NCBI RefSeq assembly: GCF_000421625.1
Contig: NZ_ATXJ01000005.1
Coordinates: 1 to 64,000, forward strand
Reading direction: 5' to 3'
Length of the DNA: 64,000 nucleotides
Origin: Thermus islandicus DSM 21543
Lineage (GTDB): Bacteria; Deinococcota; Deinococci; Deinococcales; Thermaceae
The notes beneath the pieces are model-generated. The model worked only from the letters and a program-made list of their open reading frames with translations, ran no database searches and was not told the DNA's origin. This document shows, piece by piece, positions 16,116 to 26,646 of the stretch; within the stretch, counting starts at the first letter, position 1; the number at the start of each line of letters is the position of its first letter. A program made the position numbers and the translations under genes.

Positions 16116-18043
16116 CCCCGGCCCTTCTCGGCCACCTAAGCGTAAGCCTGGCCCTGGCCTTCAGCCTCCTGGGCCTCGCCCTGGCCCTCCTCGCCTACTT
16201 CCAGGGAGACGGACGCTTCCTAAGGGGGGCGAGGGCCCTCGTGCCCCTTGCCTTTCTCGGAGCCCTCGCCGCCTTTTTGGCCCTGGAGTGGGCCCTCCTC
16301 ACCCACGACTTCAGCCTGGCCTACGTGGCCAGGAACCACTCCACCAAGGACCCCCTGTGGGTGACCCTGGTTACCCCCTGGGCGGCCCTCGAGGGGAGCC
16401 TCCTCCTCTGGGGCCTCCTCCAGACCCTCTACACCCTCCTTGCCAGCAAGAAGGCCCTGGACCCCTGGCGGGCCTCCCTGGTCCTCGCCGTGCTTTATGG
16501 CATCCAGGTCTTCTTCTTCGGCGTCATGGCCACCCTCGCCAGCCCCTTCACCACCCTCCCCAACCCCCCCGCGGACGGCGTGGGCCCGAACCCCCTCCTT
16601 CAGAACCACTGGATGATGGCCGTCCACCCCGTCCTCATGTACCTGGGCTTCGTGGGGCTGAGCGTGCCCTACGCCTACGCGGTGGCGGCCATGGCGGTGC
16701 GGCGCTACCAGACCTGGGTGGAGGAGACGAGGTGGTGGACCCTCGTGGCCTGGGGCTTCCTCACCGCGGGAAAGGTGGCGGGGATGTGGTGGAGCTACGA
16801 GGTCCTGGGCTGGGGCGGGTACTGGGCTTGGGACCCCGTGGAGAACGCCAGCTTCGTCCCCTGGCTGCTCGCCACCGCCTTCCTCCACACCGCCCTCGTC
16901 CAGCAGACGCGGGGAAGCTTCAAGGCCTGGAACTTCGCCTTTGTGACCCTGGCCTTCGCCGCCACGGTCCTTGGCACCTTCCTCACCCGAAGCGGGGTCC
17001 TCCAGTCGGTCCACGCCTTCGCAGAGGGCCCCGTGGGGCCCGCCTTCCTCGGCTTTTTCCTCCTGGCCACGGGCCTTGGCCTGGGCCTCCTCTCCCGGGT
17101 TTCCCGGGAGGTGCGGGACGCCGCGGCCTTCCGCCCCTTGTCCCGGGAGGGGGCGCTTTTGCTCGGGGCCTTCTTCTTTGCGGGCTGGGCCCTGGTGGTG
17201 GTCCTCGGCACCTTTTACCCCCTCTTGGTGGAGGCCTTCGCCGGGGCCAAGGTGAGCGTGGGGGCCCCCTTCTTCAACCAGCTCTCGGCCCCCCTGGGGG
17301 CGGGGATCCTCCTCCTCATGGGGGTGGGGCCCCTCCTGCCCTGGCGGCGGGCGCGGGAGGAGGCCCTCCGGAACCTCTACCTCCTCCTTGGGGTTTTGCT
17401 CCTGGGCACCCTCCTGGGGCTTCTTCGGGGCTACACCCCGGGGGCCTCTTTGGCCCTCGGGCTTTTCCTCTACAACCTGGCTGCCGTGTTCCTCCTTGTC
17501 AGGGAAGGGGTTCTGGGCCGGGTGCGGGCGGGGCTTTCCCCTTGGGGCTTTTTGGAGAACCGGAGGCGGGTGGGGAGCCTTTTGGTCCACTTCGCCGTGG
17601 CCCTCATGGGCCTCGCCATCGCTTTCAGCCAGACCTACCGCCTGGAGAGCGAGAAGACCCTCTACCGGGGCGAGGCCTGGGAGGTGGGGGGGCTCAAGCT
17701 CACCTTCCAGGGGGTGAGGGCCCTGGACGAGGGGCGGCGCTTCGCCGTGGAGGCCCTCCTCAAGACCGACCGCTTCGGCGAGGTGCGGCCCCGCCTCCAC
17801 TTCTATCCCCAGATGAACGCCCCCCTGCCCGCCCCCAAGGTGGTCTACACCCCGGGGAACGATTACTACTTCCTCCTCATGGACTTTGACCGGGAGAAGG
17901 GGGAGTGGGCCTCCATCCGCCTTATCCTCACCCCCTTGGTCTTCTGGATGTGGGTGGCGGGGGGGCTGATGGCCCTGGGTACCCTCTACAGCCTTTGGCC
18001 CGCCGGGAGGCCCAAAGAGGCGGAGGGGGTGAGCCCGGCGTGA
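16112..18043 (+). CDS. ccmF: Cytochrome c heme lyase CcmF
   Basis: A 643-residue polytopic protein that ligates heme from CcmE to apocytochromes. The WWD domain GWGGYWAWDPVENASFVPWL is intact at about residues 230-250. Histidines of the heme sites are in NHWMMAVHP and FLHTALV. It overlaps ccmE (ATGA) and ccmG (GTGA). Length is normal. Confidence 0.95.
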   Translation: MTPALLGHLSVSLALAFSLLGLALALLAYFQGDGRFLRGARALVPLAFLGALAAFLALEWALLTHDFSLAYVARNHSTKDPLWVTLVTPWAALEGSLLLWGLLQTLYTLLASKKALDPWRASLVLAVLYGIQVFFFGVMATLASPFTTLPNPPADGVGPNPLLQNHWMMAVHPVLMYLGFVGLSVPYAYAVAAMAVRRYQTWVEETRWWTLVAWGFLTAGKVAGMWWSYEVLGWGGYWAWDPVENASFVPWLLATAFLHTALVQQTRGSFKAWNFAFVTLAFAATVLGTFLTRSGVLQSVHAFAEGPVGPAFLGFFLLATGLGLGLLSRVSREVRDAAAFRPLSREGALLLGAFFFAGWALVVVLGTFYPLLVEAFAGAKVSVGAPFFNQLSAPLGAGILLLMGVGPLLPWRRAREEALRNLYLLLGVLLLGTLLGLLRGYTPGASLALGLFLYNLAAVFLLVREGVLGRVRAGLSPWGFLENRRRVGSLLVHFAVALMGLAIAFSQTYRLESEKTLYRGEAWEVGGLKLTFQGVRALDEGRRFAVEALLKTDRFGEVRPRLHFYPQMNAPLPAPKVVYTPGNDYYFLLMDFDREKGEWASIRLILTPLVFWMWVAGGLMALGTLYSLWPAGRPKEAEGVSPA

Positions 18044-18576
18044 GGGGGGTTCTCTGGCTTCTCCTCTTGCTTGCCCTGGGAGGGCTTTTCTGGTGGGGGA
18101 TGCAGCGGAATCCCAAGGACCTTCCCTCGGTCCTGGCCGAGAAGAGGCGTCCTGCCCCCGACTTCACCCTGCCCCTTCTGCCCCCTTACCGGGCGGCGTG
18201 GGGGGAGCGCTTCCGCCTGGCCGACCACCTGGGGAAGGCCCCCGTGGTCCTCAACTTCTGGGCGAGCTGGTGCTACCCCGCCTGCTACGAGGAGGCGCCC
18301 CTCCTCGAGGCCTCTTGGCGCCGCCACAAGGAGCGGGTGCTCTTCCTGGGGGTGAACACCCAGGACAAGGAGGAGGAGGCCCTGAAGTTCGTCGCCCAGT
18401 TCGGCCTCACCTTTCCCCAGGCCTACGACCCCCGGGGACGGGTGGGGGTGGACTACGGCCTGTACGGGGTGCCCGAGACCTTTTTCATAGACCGCGAGGG
18501 CCGGGTCGTGGCCCGGCACGCGGGGGCCCTGGACGAGGCCACCCTGGCGCGCTACCTGGAGGAGGTTTTGCCATGA
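18040..18576 (+). CDS. ccmG: Thioredoxin-like CcmG/DsbE with a CX3C active site
   Basis: A 178-residue membrane-anchored thioredoxin fold (helix at residues 4-20) that should reduce apocytochrome CXXCH cysteines. The active-site segment reads FWASWCYPACYEEAP: Cys78 and Cys82 are separated by three residues, not two, so the usual WCXXC is altered. The cis-Pro region YGVPETFFID is intact. GTG start on the ccmF stop. The odd spacing is discussed as a finding. Confidence 0.88.
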   Translation: MRGVLWLLLLLALGGLFWWGMQRNPKDLPSVLAEKRRPAPDFTLPLLPPYRAAWGERFRLADHLGKAPVVLNFWASWCYPACYEEAPLLEASWRRHKERVLFLGVNTQDKEEEALKFVAQFGLTFPQAYDPRGRVGVDYGLYGVPETFFIDREGRVVARHAGALDEATLARYLEEVLP

Positions 18577-18992
18577 GGTTGCTTCTGGCGTTCTTTGTCC
18601 TGGTTCTTCCCGTCCTGGCCCAGGAGGGGCCGCCTCCGGACCTTTCCCCAGAGGTCTTCCGCATCGCCCGGGAACTCCGCTGCCCCGTCTGCCAGGGGGA
18701 GTCGGCGGCGGAGAGCAACTCGGGGGTGGCCCAGGAGATGCGCCGCCTGATTGCCGAGATGCTGAAGGAGGGGAAGACAAAGGAGGAGATCAAGGCCTTC
18801 TTCGTGGAGCGCTACGGGGAGTGGATCCTCTACGCGCCCCCCAGGCGCGGGGTAACCCTCTGGGTCTGGGTGCTCCCCCTCCTTGGCCTCCTCCTTCTCG
18901 GCCTTGGCCTTTCGGCCTACTTCCGGCCCAGACCGCTTCCTAGGGAGCTTCTGGAGGAGGCGGAGCGCCGGATGGGCGGGCCCTCGTCATGA
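18573..18992 (+). CDS. ccmH: Apocytochrome thiol reductase CcmH
   Basis: A 139-residue exported and C-terminally anchored protein. Signal peptide to about 16, redox motif LRCPVCQGES (Cys37, Cys40), amphipathic helices, FFVERYGEWILYAPP, then one membrane helix (89-106). It presents apocytochrome c to the heme lyase with CcmG and CcmF. It overlaps both neighbours by four bases. Confidence 0.94.
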   Translation: MRLLLAFFVLVLPVLAQEGPPPDLSPEVFRIARELRCPVCQGESAAESNSGVAQEMRRLIAEMLKEGKTKEEIKAFFVERYGEWILYAPPRRGVTLWVWVLPLLGLLLLGLGLSAYFRPRPLPRELLEEAERRMGGPSS

Positions 18993-19969
18993 TGGCCACC
19001 CTCCTCTTCCTCGCCCTCTTCCTCCTGGGCCTTCTCCTGGCCCTAAGGCCCCTCCTTGGTCCCAAGGAGCCCTTTCCCGAGCCCCCTAGGCGGGAGGAGC
19101 TCCTTAAGGAGCTCGAGGTCTTAAAAGGGGAGGTGGAGGCCCTCTCGGGGGAGGAGAAGCGGCTCGCCCTCGCCCGGATGGTGGAGCTGGAAAGGCTTTT
19201 AGAGGGCTACCGCCCGCCTGCCCCCCGGGCCCGAAGCCCCTGGCCCGCGGTCCTCCTGCTCGGGGGGGTGGCCCTTCTGGGCGTGGGGCTTTGGCGCTAC
19301 ACCCTCCCCCGCCTGCCCGGGGAGACCACGGTCACGGCCAGGCAGGAGGCCCGGGAGCTCAAGGCCCTCGCGGAGAAGGCCCAAAGGACCGGGGCGGTGG
19401 AGGACCTCCTCGCTTGGGGCCGGAGGGCCTACGCGCTTAAGGCCTTTGACCAGGCGGCGGAGGCCTACCTGGGGGTCTTGAAGAAGGACCCCAGGAACCT
19501 CGAGGCCCTGAGGCGGGTGGGCATCCTCCTCTTCCTGGGAGGGAGGCTGGAGGAGGCCCGGCTCTTCCTGGAAATCGCTCAGCACGCCGATCCCAAAGCC
19601 GCCGAGGGGTGGCTCTTCCTGGGCAACCTCTACTTCCAGGAGGGGAGGATGGAGGAGGCCATCCGCGCCTGGGAGCGGTACCTGGAGGCCGGGGGCGAGG
19701 CCCGGGAGCGGGTGGAGGCCCTCATCGCCATGGCCCGGGCCCAGGCCCAGGGCGGGAAGGATGGGCAGGCGGTCTACCAGGCCCGTTGCGCCGCCTGCCA
19801 CGGCCTTCAGGGGGAGGGGGGGGTGGGGCCTAGGCTCAAGGGCAACCCCCTGCTCAAGTCCCCTGAGGCCGTGCGGGAGATCGTCCTGAGGGGCCGGGGG
19901 GCCATGCCCGCCGTTCCCCTTTCCGAGGAGGAGCTCAAGGCCCTCCTGAAGTTTCTGGGTACGCTTTAG
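18989..19969 (+). CDS. CcmI-like TPR protein fused to a cytochrome c domain
   Basis: A 326-residue protein. An N-terminal helix (4-21), a CcmI-like coiled segment rich in Glu/Arg (25-75) and a second helix (84-100) are followed by about three tetratricopeptide repeats (130-245). A short class I cytochrome domain follows, with CAACH at 267-271 and an axial Met in GAMPAVPLSEEEL. CcmI normally binds the C-terminus of apocytochromes for CcmFH and has no heme. The C-terminal half therefore adds either an electron-transfer role or a built-in substrate. It is the last ccm-like gene, two bases before the Rieske gene. Confidence 0.8.
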   Translation: MMATLLFLALFLLGLLLALRPLLGPKEPFPEPPRREELLKELEVLKGEVEALSGEEKRLALARMVELERLLEGYRPPAPRARSPWPAVLLLGGVALLGVGLWRYTLPRLPGETTVTARQEARELKALAEKAQRTGAVEDLLAWGRRAYALKAFDQAAEAYLGVLKKDPRNLEALRRVGILLFLGGRLEEARLFLEIAQHADPKAAEGWLFLGNLYFQEGRMEEAIRAWERYLEAGGEARERVEALIAMARAQAQGGKDGQAVYQARCAACHGLQGEGGVGPRLKGNPLLKSPEAVREIVLRGRGAMPAVPLSEEELKALLKFLGTL

Positions 19970-19971
19970 CC

Positions 19972-22204
<2,233 letters not shown>

Positions 22205-22215
<11 letters not shown>

Positions 22216-22234
22216 GGCGAGGGTGTGCTACACT
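22205..22234 (+). promoter_or_regulatory. rpsT promoter
   Basis: TTGCCC (22205-22210), an 18-base spacer and TACACT (22229-22234), about 40 bases before the rpsT start. It overlaps the end of the preceding gene. Confidence 0.45.
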
Positions 22235-22273
22235 TAGCCCTGGCTTGCCCTTAGGGGCACGAAGGGGAGAGCG

Positions 22274-22591
22274 ATGCCTGAGAAGAAGCCCAAGAGGAAC
22301 CTGTCCGCCCTGAAGCGGCACCGGCAGTCCCTGAAGCGCCGGCTCCGCAACAAGGCCAAGAAGTCGGCCATCAAGACCCTGAGCAAGAAGGCCGTCCTCC
22401 TGGCCCAGGAGGGGAAGGCGGAGGAGGCCCTGAAGATCCTGCGCCGGGCTGAGAGCCTCATTGACAAGGCGGCTAAGGGCTCCACCCTCCACAAGAACGC
22501 CGCCGCCCGCAAGAAGTCCCGGCTGGCGCGCAAGGTTCGCAAGCTTCTGGAGGCCGCGGGGGCGCCCGTCGCCGGCGGCCTCAGCGCTTAA
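22274..22591 (+). CDS. rpsT: 30S ribosomal protein S20
   Basis: A 105-residue, strongly basic three-helix protein that binds 16S rRNA at the body and helix 44. The opening [16 protein letters not shown] and [21 protein letters not shown] are diagnostic. The C-terminal tail ([10 protein letters not shown]) is the Thermus form. It has a GGGGAGAG ribosome site and is followed ten bases later by the THX gene. Confidence 0.97.
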   Translation: MPEKKPKRNLSALKRHRQSLKRRLRNKAKKSAIKTLSKKAVLLAQEGKAEEALKILRRAESLIDKAAKGSTLHKNAAARKKSRLARKVRKLLEAAGAPVAGGLSA

Positions 22592-22600
22592 GGAGGGAGC

Positions 22601-22684
22601 ATGGGCAAGGGCGACCGCAGGACCCGGCGCGGCAAAATCTGGCGCGGCACCTATGGCAAGTACCGCCCTCGCAAGAAGAAGTAG
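22601..22684 (+). CDS. 30S ribosomal protein THX
   Basis: A 27-residue peptide, [18 protein letters not shown] followed by GKYRPRKKK. It is the lysine/arginine-rich THX protein first found in the T. thermophilus 30S subunit, where it sits in a cavity between rRNA helices of the head. AGGAGGGAGC precedes the ATG. It is cotranscribed with rpsT. Confidence 0.96.
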
Positions 22685-22698
22685 GGGCGCTTCCCGGG

Positions 22699-23439
22699 CT
22701 AGGCCCCTCCTTCCTTCTCCATCTCCCAGGTGAGGTCCCGCAGGAGCCACCCCCGCCCTGGAGGGGAGAGCTCCCCTGAGCCCAGGGTCTGGACCAGATA
22801 GCGGCGCACCAGCCCCACCGGAACCCCCTGGGCGATGACCTCCCCTAGGTTCCGGCTGCCGTCCAGAAGGCCCTGGAGTCGGCCGAACTCCTCCAGGGTC
22901 TTGCCCTTCCTGCCCTGGTAGCGGATGCGCAGGGCGTACCAGGCGTAGCGGCGGAGGGGGTAGAGGTCCCCCTCCCTGACCCCCATGTAGGCCCGCTCCA
23001 TGGCGATGAGGAGGGGAACCCCCCAGGCCTTGGCGGCGGCGCGGACGCTTCTTCCCCCCTGGAAGACCTCGTAGGGGCTCTTGGGGCGGATGGCCTCCAG
23101 GACCCGGCTCGGGGAGTCTATGAGGGTGCGGAACCGGTCCCACTCGTCGTTCACCCGCGCCCATTCCCCGAGGAGGGTGGCCAAGGGGAGAAGGGGAGGT
23201 TCGGCGCCCGGGGGGCCGGGCTGGAAGCGGAAGGTCCCCTCCTTGGGGTGGAGGGGGAAGGTGAAGAGGGCCTCGAGGCCTTCCCAGTCCAGGATGTGCG
23301 CCCCCACCACCTCCCCGGAGGCGAAGCGGAGGGTGAGAGGGAGAGGCCCGGTCCGCACCTCCAGGACGCCTGAGCGCCGGTGGTGGTGGACCAGCTCCAG
23401 CACCTCCGTGAGGGGGATGGTGTTCAGGTTTCCTTCCAA
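22699..23439 (-). CDS. DUF4388 domain protein
   Basis: A 246-residue soluble protein. The N-terminal 90 residues (LTEVLELVHHHRRSGVLEV, then LRFASGEVVGA and a strand-rich half) fit DUF4388 (PATAN), a domain linked to signalling and gliding proteins. The rest is helical with no recognised domain. The start overlaps the end of thrB by 16 bases, so it is the second gene of that unit. Function unknown. Confidence 0.7.
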   Translation of the reverse strand: MEGNLNTIPLTEVLELVHHHRRSGVLEVRTGPLPLTLRFASGEVVGAHILDWEGLEALFTFPLHPKEGTFRFQPGPPGAEPPLLPLATLLGEWARVNDEWDRFRTLIDSPSRVLEAIRPKSPYEVFQGGRSVRAAAKAWGVPLLIAMERAYMGVREGDLYPLRRYAWYALRIRYQGRKGKTLEEFGRLQGLLDGSRNLGEVIAQGVPVGLVRRYLVQTLGSGELSPPGRGWLLRDLTWEMEKEGGA

Positions 23440-24302
23440 AGGTACCCCTCCCCGATGTTCAGCACCAGCCTACGCCCTTCCCCCCCGTAGGAGGCAAGGG
23501 CCTCGAGGACGGCTTCCTCCCTCCCCTCCCGGACCAGGGCGGCCACCGTGGGCCCCGCCCCCCCCACGAAGGCCGCCAGGGCGCCCGCCTCCAGGGCCCC
23601 CTCTATGGCCTCCAGGGCCCCGGGCATGAGGTGGGCCCGGTGGGGCTGGTGGAGGCGGTCGCGGCAGGCCTCCTTTAGGGCCTCGAGCCTTGCCGTAGCG
23701 AGGGCCGCGGGCCAGAGGGCGCTCCGGGCCAGGTTGAAGACGGCGTCCTCCAGGGGCACCTTCCGGGGCAGGGCCTCCCGGGCCAGGGGGGTGGGGACCT
23801 CGTAGGGGGGCACGGCCAGGACGAAGCGCACCCCTTCGGGCCTAGGCAGGGGGATGGCCAAGGGGGGATGGCTCAGGGCGGCCACGAAGCCCCCGTAGAC
23901 GGCCGGGGCCACGTTGTCCGGGTGGCCCTCCACCCCTGCCGCCACCCGGAAGACGCCGTCCCGCCCGAGCCTTCCCCCGGAGAGGCGGTCCGCCAGGGCC
24001 ACCCCCGCCACCAGGGCGGCGGAGGAGCTCCCCATCCCTCGGGCCAAGGGGATGGGGTTGAAGGCCTGGACCCTTAGGGGGGTGGGCGCAAGCCCCAGGG
24101 CCCGCATCCCTGCCCGGTACCCCTCGTGGATCAGGTTGTCCGTCCCCTCCACGTGGCCCTCTCCTTCGTAGAGAAAGGTGTCCTCCGGGGCGGGGGCGGC
24201 CTCCACCTCGAGGTAGAGGTCCAGGGCCACGCCCAAGGCGTCAAAGCCCGAGCCCAGGTTGGCCAGGGTGGCGGGGACGTAGAGACGGGGAAGGGGCTCC
24301 AT
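23424..24302 (-). CDS. thrB: Homoserine kinase
   Basis: A 292-residue GHMP kinase that phosphorylates homoserine for threonine synthesis. The ATP loop is PLARGMGSSSAALVAG; the N-terminal substrate part is PATLANLGSGFDALGVAL, and the late GGAGPTVAAL motif is present. ATG at 24302 (MEPLPRL) is chosen over longer frames. A -10-like TATGCT lies at 24320-24315 on the minus strand. Confidence 0.94.
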   Translation of the reverse strand: MEPLPRLYVPATLANLGSGFDALGVALDLYLEVEAAPAPEDTFLYEGEGHVEGTDNLIHEGYRAGMRALGLAPTPLRVQAFNPIPLARGMGSSSAALVAGVALADRLSGGRLGRDGVFRVAAGVEGHPDNVAPAVYGGFVAALSHPPLAIPLPRPEGVRFVLAVPPYEVPTPLAREALPRKVPLEDAVFNLARSALWPAALATARLEALKEACRDRLHQPHRAHLMPGALEAIEGALEAGALAAFVGGAGPTVAALVREGREEAVLEALASYGGEGRRLVLNIGEGYLWKET

Positions 24303-24323
24303 AAGTCCCGACCCAGCATACCA

Positions 24324-24413
24324 GGACTTTCCCTGGGGTCTTGACAAGAAGAACCCTATCTTATACCACCCCATGCGGGCTTGCGCCCGCATGGGGGCCA
24401 CGGTAGAAAGTCC
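24324..24413. promoter_or_regulatory. Nested hairpins between nnr and thrB
   Basis: A perfect 12-base stem (24369-24380 with 24385-24396, loop TTGC) is flanked by an outer 8-base inverted repeat, GGACTTTC (24324-24331) and GAAAGTCC (24406-24413). The left outer arm can instead form a local hairpin, CCAGG (24321-24325) with CCTGG (24331-24335). Read on the minus strand it can serve as the nnr terminator and a thrB leader with alternative folds. On the plus strand TTGACA (24341-24346) and TATACC (24362-24367) form a short-spaced (15) promoter-like pair. Confidence 0.45.
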
Positions 24414-24431
24414 CCGCGAATTTTTCTGCAC

Positions 24432-25883
24432 CTAGGGGCGCAGGAAAAAGCCCGGGGGCACCCTGCCCTCCTGGAGGAGCCTCCTTGCCCGGGGCAGGGC
24501 TTCCGCCACCTCCCGGGCGAGGAGCCCCACCCCCTTCTCCTCGGCCAGGAGGTCTCCGGCGAGGCCGTGGAGAAAGACCCCAAGCCTCGCCGCATCAAAA
24601 GGGGGTAGCCCCGCCGCCAAAAGGGCGGCGATGGCCCCCGCGAGCACGTCCCCCGTCCCCCCCGTGGCCAGGGCGGGGTTCCCCGTGGGGTTCACGCAAA
24701 GCCGCCCGCCTTCCGCCACCACCGTGGGGTTTCCCTTAAGGACCACGGCGAGCCCCGTGGCCTGCGCCAGGGCCCGGGCCGCCCCCAAGGGGTCTTTCGC
24801 CACCTCCTCCGGGGAAAGGCCCAGAAGCCTCCCCGCCTCCCCCGCATGGGGGGTGAGGACGGCGGGGACGCCCGCCTTCCGGTAGGCCTCGGCCACCTCG
24901 AGGTGGAGGGCGTCGGCGTCCAAGACGGTGGGGAGGCCTGCCTTTAGGGCCTCTAGCGCCCACTCCCTGCCCCACGGCCCCCCGCCCATCCCCACCGCGA
25001 GGGCCTCCACCTTGAGGGGCGGGAGGGTGGGGCGGGAGGCGGGGTGAAACACGGCCTCCAGGGGCTCCAGAGGGGCCCCCTCCGGCGCCACCAGGTGCAC
25101 GAGCCCCGCCCCCATGCGGTAGGCCCCGAGGGCGGCGAGAAGGGGTGCCCCGGCGTAGCGGAGGTCCTCTCCCCGGTACCCCCCCAAGACCCCTACCCGG
25201 CCCACGCTCCCCTTGTGGGCGGTGAGGGGGCGCCGGGGGAGGAGGGGCCTTAGGGCCTCGGGGGTGGCCACCTCGGGGAGGTCCTCCCGCTCTAGGAGGG
25301 CCTTAGGCAGGCCGATCTCGGCCAGGTAGAGCCTGCCGCAGGCCTCCCTCTTCAGGAGGTGGGGGGTCTTGAGGGCGGCGAAGGCCACCGTGGCCGTGGC
25401 CCTGACGTGAGGGCTAAAGGGGAGGCCCGAAGGCAGGTCCAGGGCGAGGACGGGAAGGCCTGCTTGGTTCACCCGCTCCACCAGGCCCGCGTAAAAGCCC
25501 GTGAGGGGCCCCTTGAGCCCGGTGCCGAAGAGCGCGTCCACCACCACCTCCCCTTCCTGAAAAAAGGCCTCCTCCAGGGGGCGCACCTCCACCCCATGGG
25601 CGAGGAGGGCCTGAAGGGCGAGAAGGGCATCCCCTGCCTGGCCCGAGGCGGCGTGGACCCGCACCCTCACCCCTTCCAGGAAGAGGTGCCGGGCGAGGAC
25701 GAGGCCGTCTCCGCCGTTATTCCCCTTGCCGGCGAGGACGAGGGCGGGAGCCTTCCCGAAGAACTCCAGGTACACCCTTGCCGCCTTCATCCCCGCCCAC
25801 TCCATGAGGAGGAGGCTCGGGTAGCCCATTTCCACCGCCTTCTGATCCGCCTCCCGCATGGCCTCGGGGGTGAAGAGCCGCAT
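24432..25883 (-). CDS. nnr: Bifunctional NAD(P)HX epimerase / ADP-dependent NAD(P)HX dehydratase
   Basis: A 483-residue repair enzyme for hydrated NAD(P)H, useful at high temperature where NADH hydrates faster. The N-terminal half (1-205) is the epimerase (GKGNNGGDGLVLAR, DALFGTGLKG, LDLPSGL). The C-terminal half is the ribokinase-like dehydratase (TAHKGSVGRVGVLGG, LTPHAGEAGRLLG, ATGGTGDVLAG). Start at 25883 with TATCCT six bases upstream indicates a leaderless message. Confidence 0.95.
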   Translation of the reverse strand: MRLFTPEAMREADQKAVEMGYPSLLLMEWAGMKAARVYLEFFGKAPALVLAGKGNNGGDGLVLARHLFLEGVRVRVHAASGQAGDALLALQALLAHGVEVRPLEEAFFQEGEVVVDALFGTGLKGPLTGFYAGLVERVNQAGLPVLALDLPSGLPFSPHVRATATVAFAALKTPHLLKREACGRLYLAEIGLPKALLEREDLPEVATPEALRPLLPRRPLTAHKGSVGRVGVLGGYRGEDLRYAGAPLLAALGAYRMGAGLVHLVAPEGAPLEPLEAVFHPASRPTLPPLKVEALAVGMGGGPWGREWALEALKAGLPTVLDADALHLEVAEAYRKAGVPAVLTPHAGEAGRLLGLSPEEVAKDPLGAARALAQATGLAVVLKGNPTVVAEGGRLCVNPTGNPALATGGTGDVLAGAIAALLAAGLPPFDAARLGVFLHGLAGDLLAEEKGVGLLAREVAEALPRARRLLQEGRVPPGFFLRP

Positions 25884-25908
25884 GAGCCCAGGATACCTGG
25901 GCTAGGAT
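25884..25908. promoter_or_regulatory. Divergent promoters with palindrome between nnr and sirtuin gene
   Basis: AGCCCAGG-ATA-CCTGGGCT (25885-25903) is a perfect 8-base inverted repeat. The minus-strand -10 TATCCT (25895-25890) lies six bases from the nnr ATG. The plus-strand TAGGAT (25903-25908) lies seven bases before the ATG at 25916. The palindrome covers both sites and could be an operator. Confidence 0.5.
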
Positions 25909-26641
25909 GGAGGGGATGGAGGGCTTGGCCGAGGCAAGAAGGCGGCTTGCCCGGGCGGAGCGGGTAGCGGTCCTCACCGGTGCGGGCATCTCCAAGCCCT
26001 CGGGCATCCCCACCTTCCGAGACGCCGAGGGGCTTTGGCGGAACTTCAACCCCCTGGAGTACGCCACCCCCGAGGCCTACGCCAAAGATCCCGAAAAGGT
26101 CTGGGCCTGGTACGCCTGGCGGATCCAGAAGGTGCGACAGGCCCAGCCCAACCCCGCCCACCTGGCCCTGGTAGAGCTGGAGAGGCGGGTTTTGGAGAGG
26201 GGAGGACGCTTCCTCCTCGTGACCCAGAACGTGGACGGCCTCCACGCCCTTGCGGGAAGCCAGAACCTGGTGGAGCTCCACGGGAACATCCTCCGGGCCC
26301 GGTGCGAGGCCTGCGGGAAGCGCTTTCCCTTGCCCGAGGCCTTCACCCCGCCCCCCGTCTGCCCCGGGTGCGGCCGCCGGGCCCGGCCCGACGTGGTCTG
26401 GTTCGGGGAGCTCCTGCCGGAGGGGGCTTGGGAGAAGGCAGAGAAGGCCTTTGCCCAGGCGGATTTTGCCCTGGTGGTCGGCACCAGCGCCGAGGTGGAG
26501 CCCGCAGCCTCCCTGGGGCGGATCGCCTTCGCCTCCGGGGCCTACCTGGTGGAGGTGAACCCCGAGCCCACCCCCCTCACCCCCCTGGCCCACCTTTCCT
26601 TGCGGATGGGGGCGGTGGAGGGGATGGCGGCCCTTCTGTGA
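25907..26641 (+). CDS. cobB: Sir2-family NAD-dependent protein deacylase
   Basis: A 244-residue sirtuin. GAGISKPSGIPTFRD, TQNVDGLHALAG, catalytic His in LVELHGN, zinc cysteines CEACGK and CPGCGR, and VVGTSAEVEPAA are all present. YxxR in WYAWRIQ is the class III signature for succinyl/malonyl lysine. ATG 25907 and ATG 25916 are both possible; the latter fits a leaderless start after TAGGAT. Confidence 0.93.
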   Translation: MEGMEGLAEARRRLARAERVAVLTGAGISKPSGIPTFRDAEGLWRNFNPLEYATPEAYAKDPEKVWAWYAWRIQKVRQAQPNPAHLALVELERRVLERGGRFLLVTQNVDGLHALAGSQNLVELHGNILRARCEACGKRFPLPEAFTPPPVCPGCGRRARPDVVWFGELLPEGAWEKAEKAFAQADFALVVGTSAEVEPAASLGRIAFASGAYLVEVNPEPTPLTPLAHLSLRMGAVEGMAALL

Positions 26642-26646
26642 GGGGA

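Noticed and set aside
16220-17889. Long frames on both strands inside ccmF
   Set aside because: They overlap the whole of an unmistakable CcmF; residue content is typical of frame-shifted GC-rich coding DNA.
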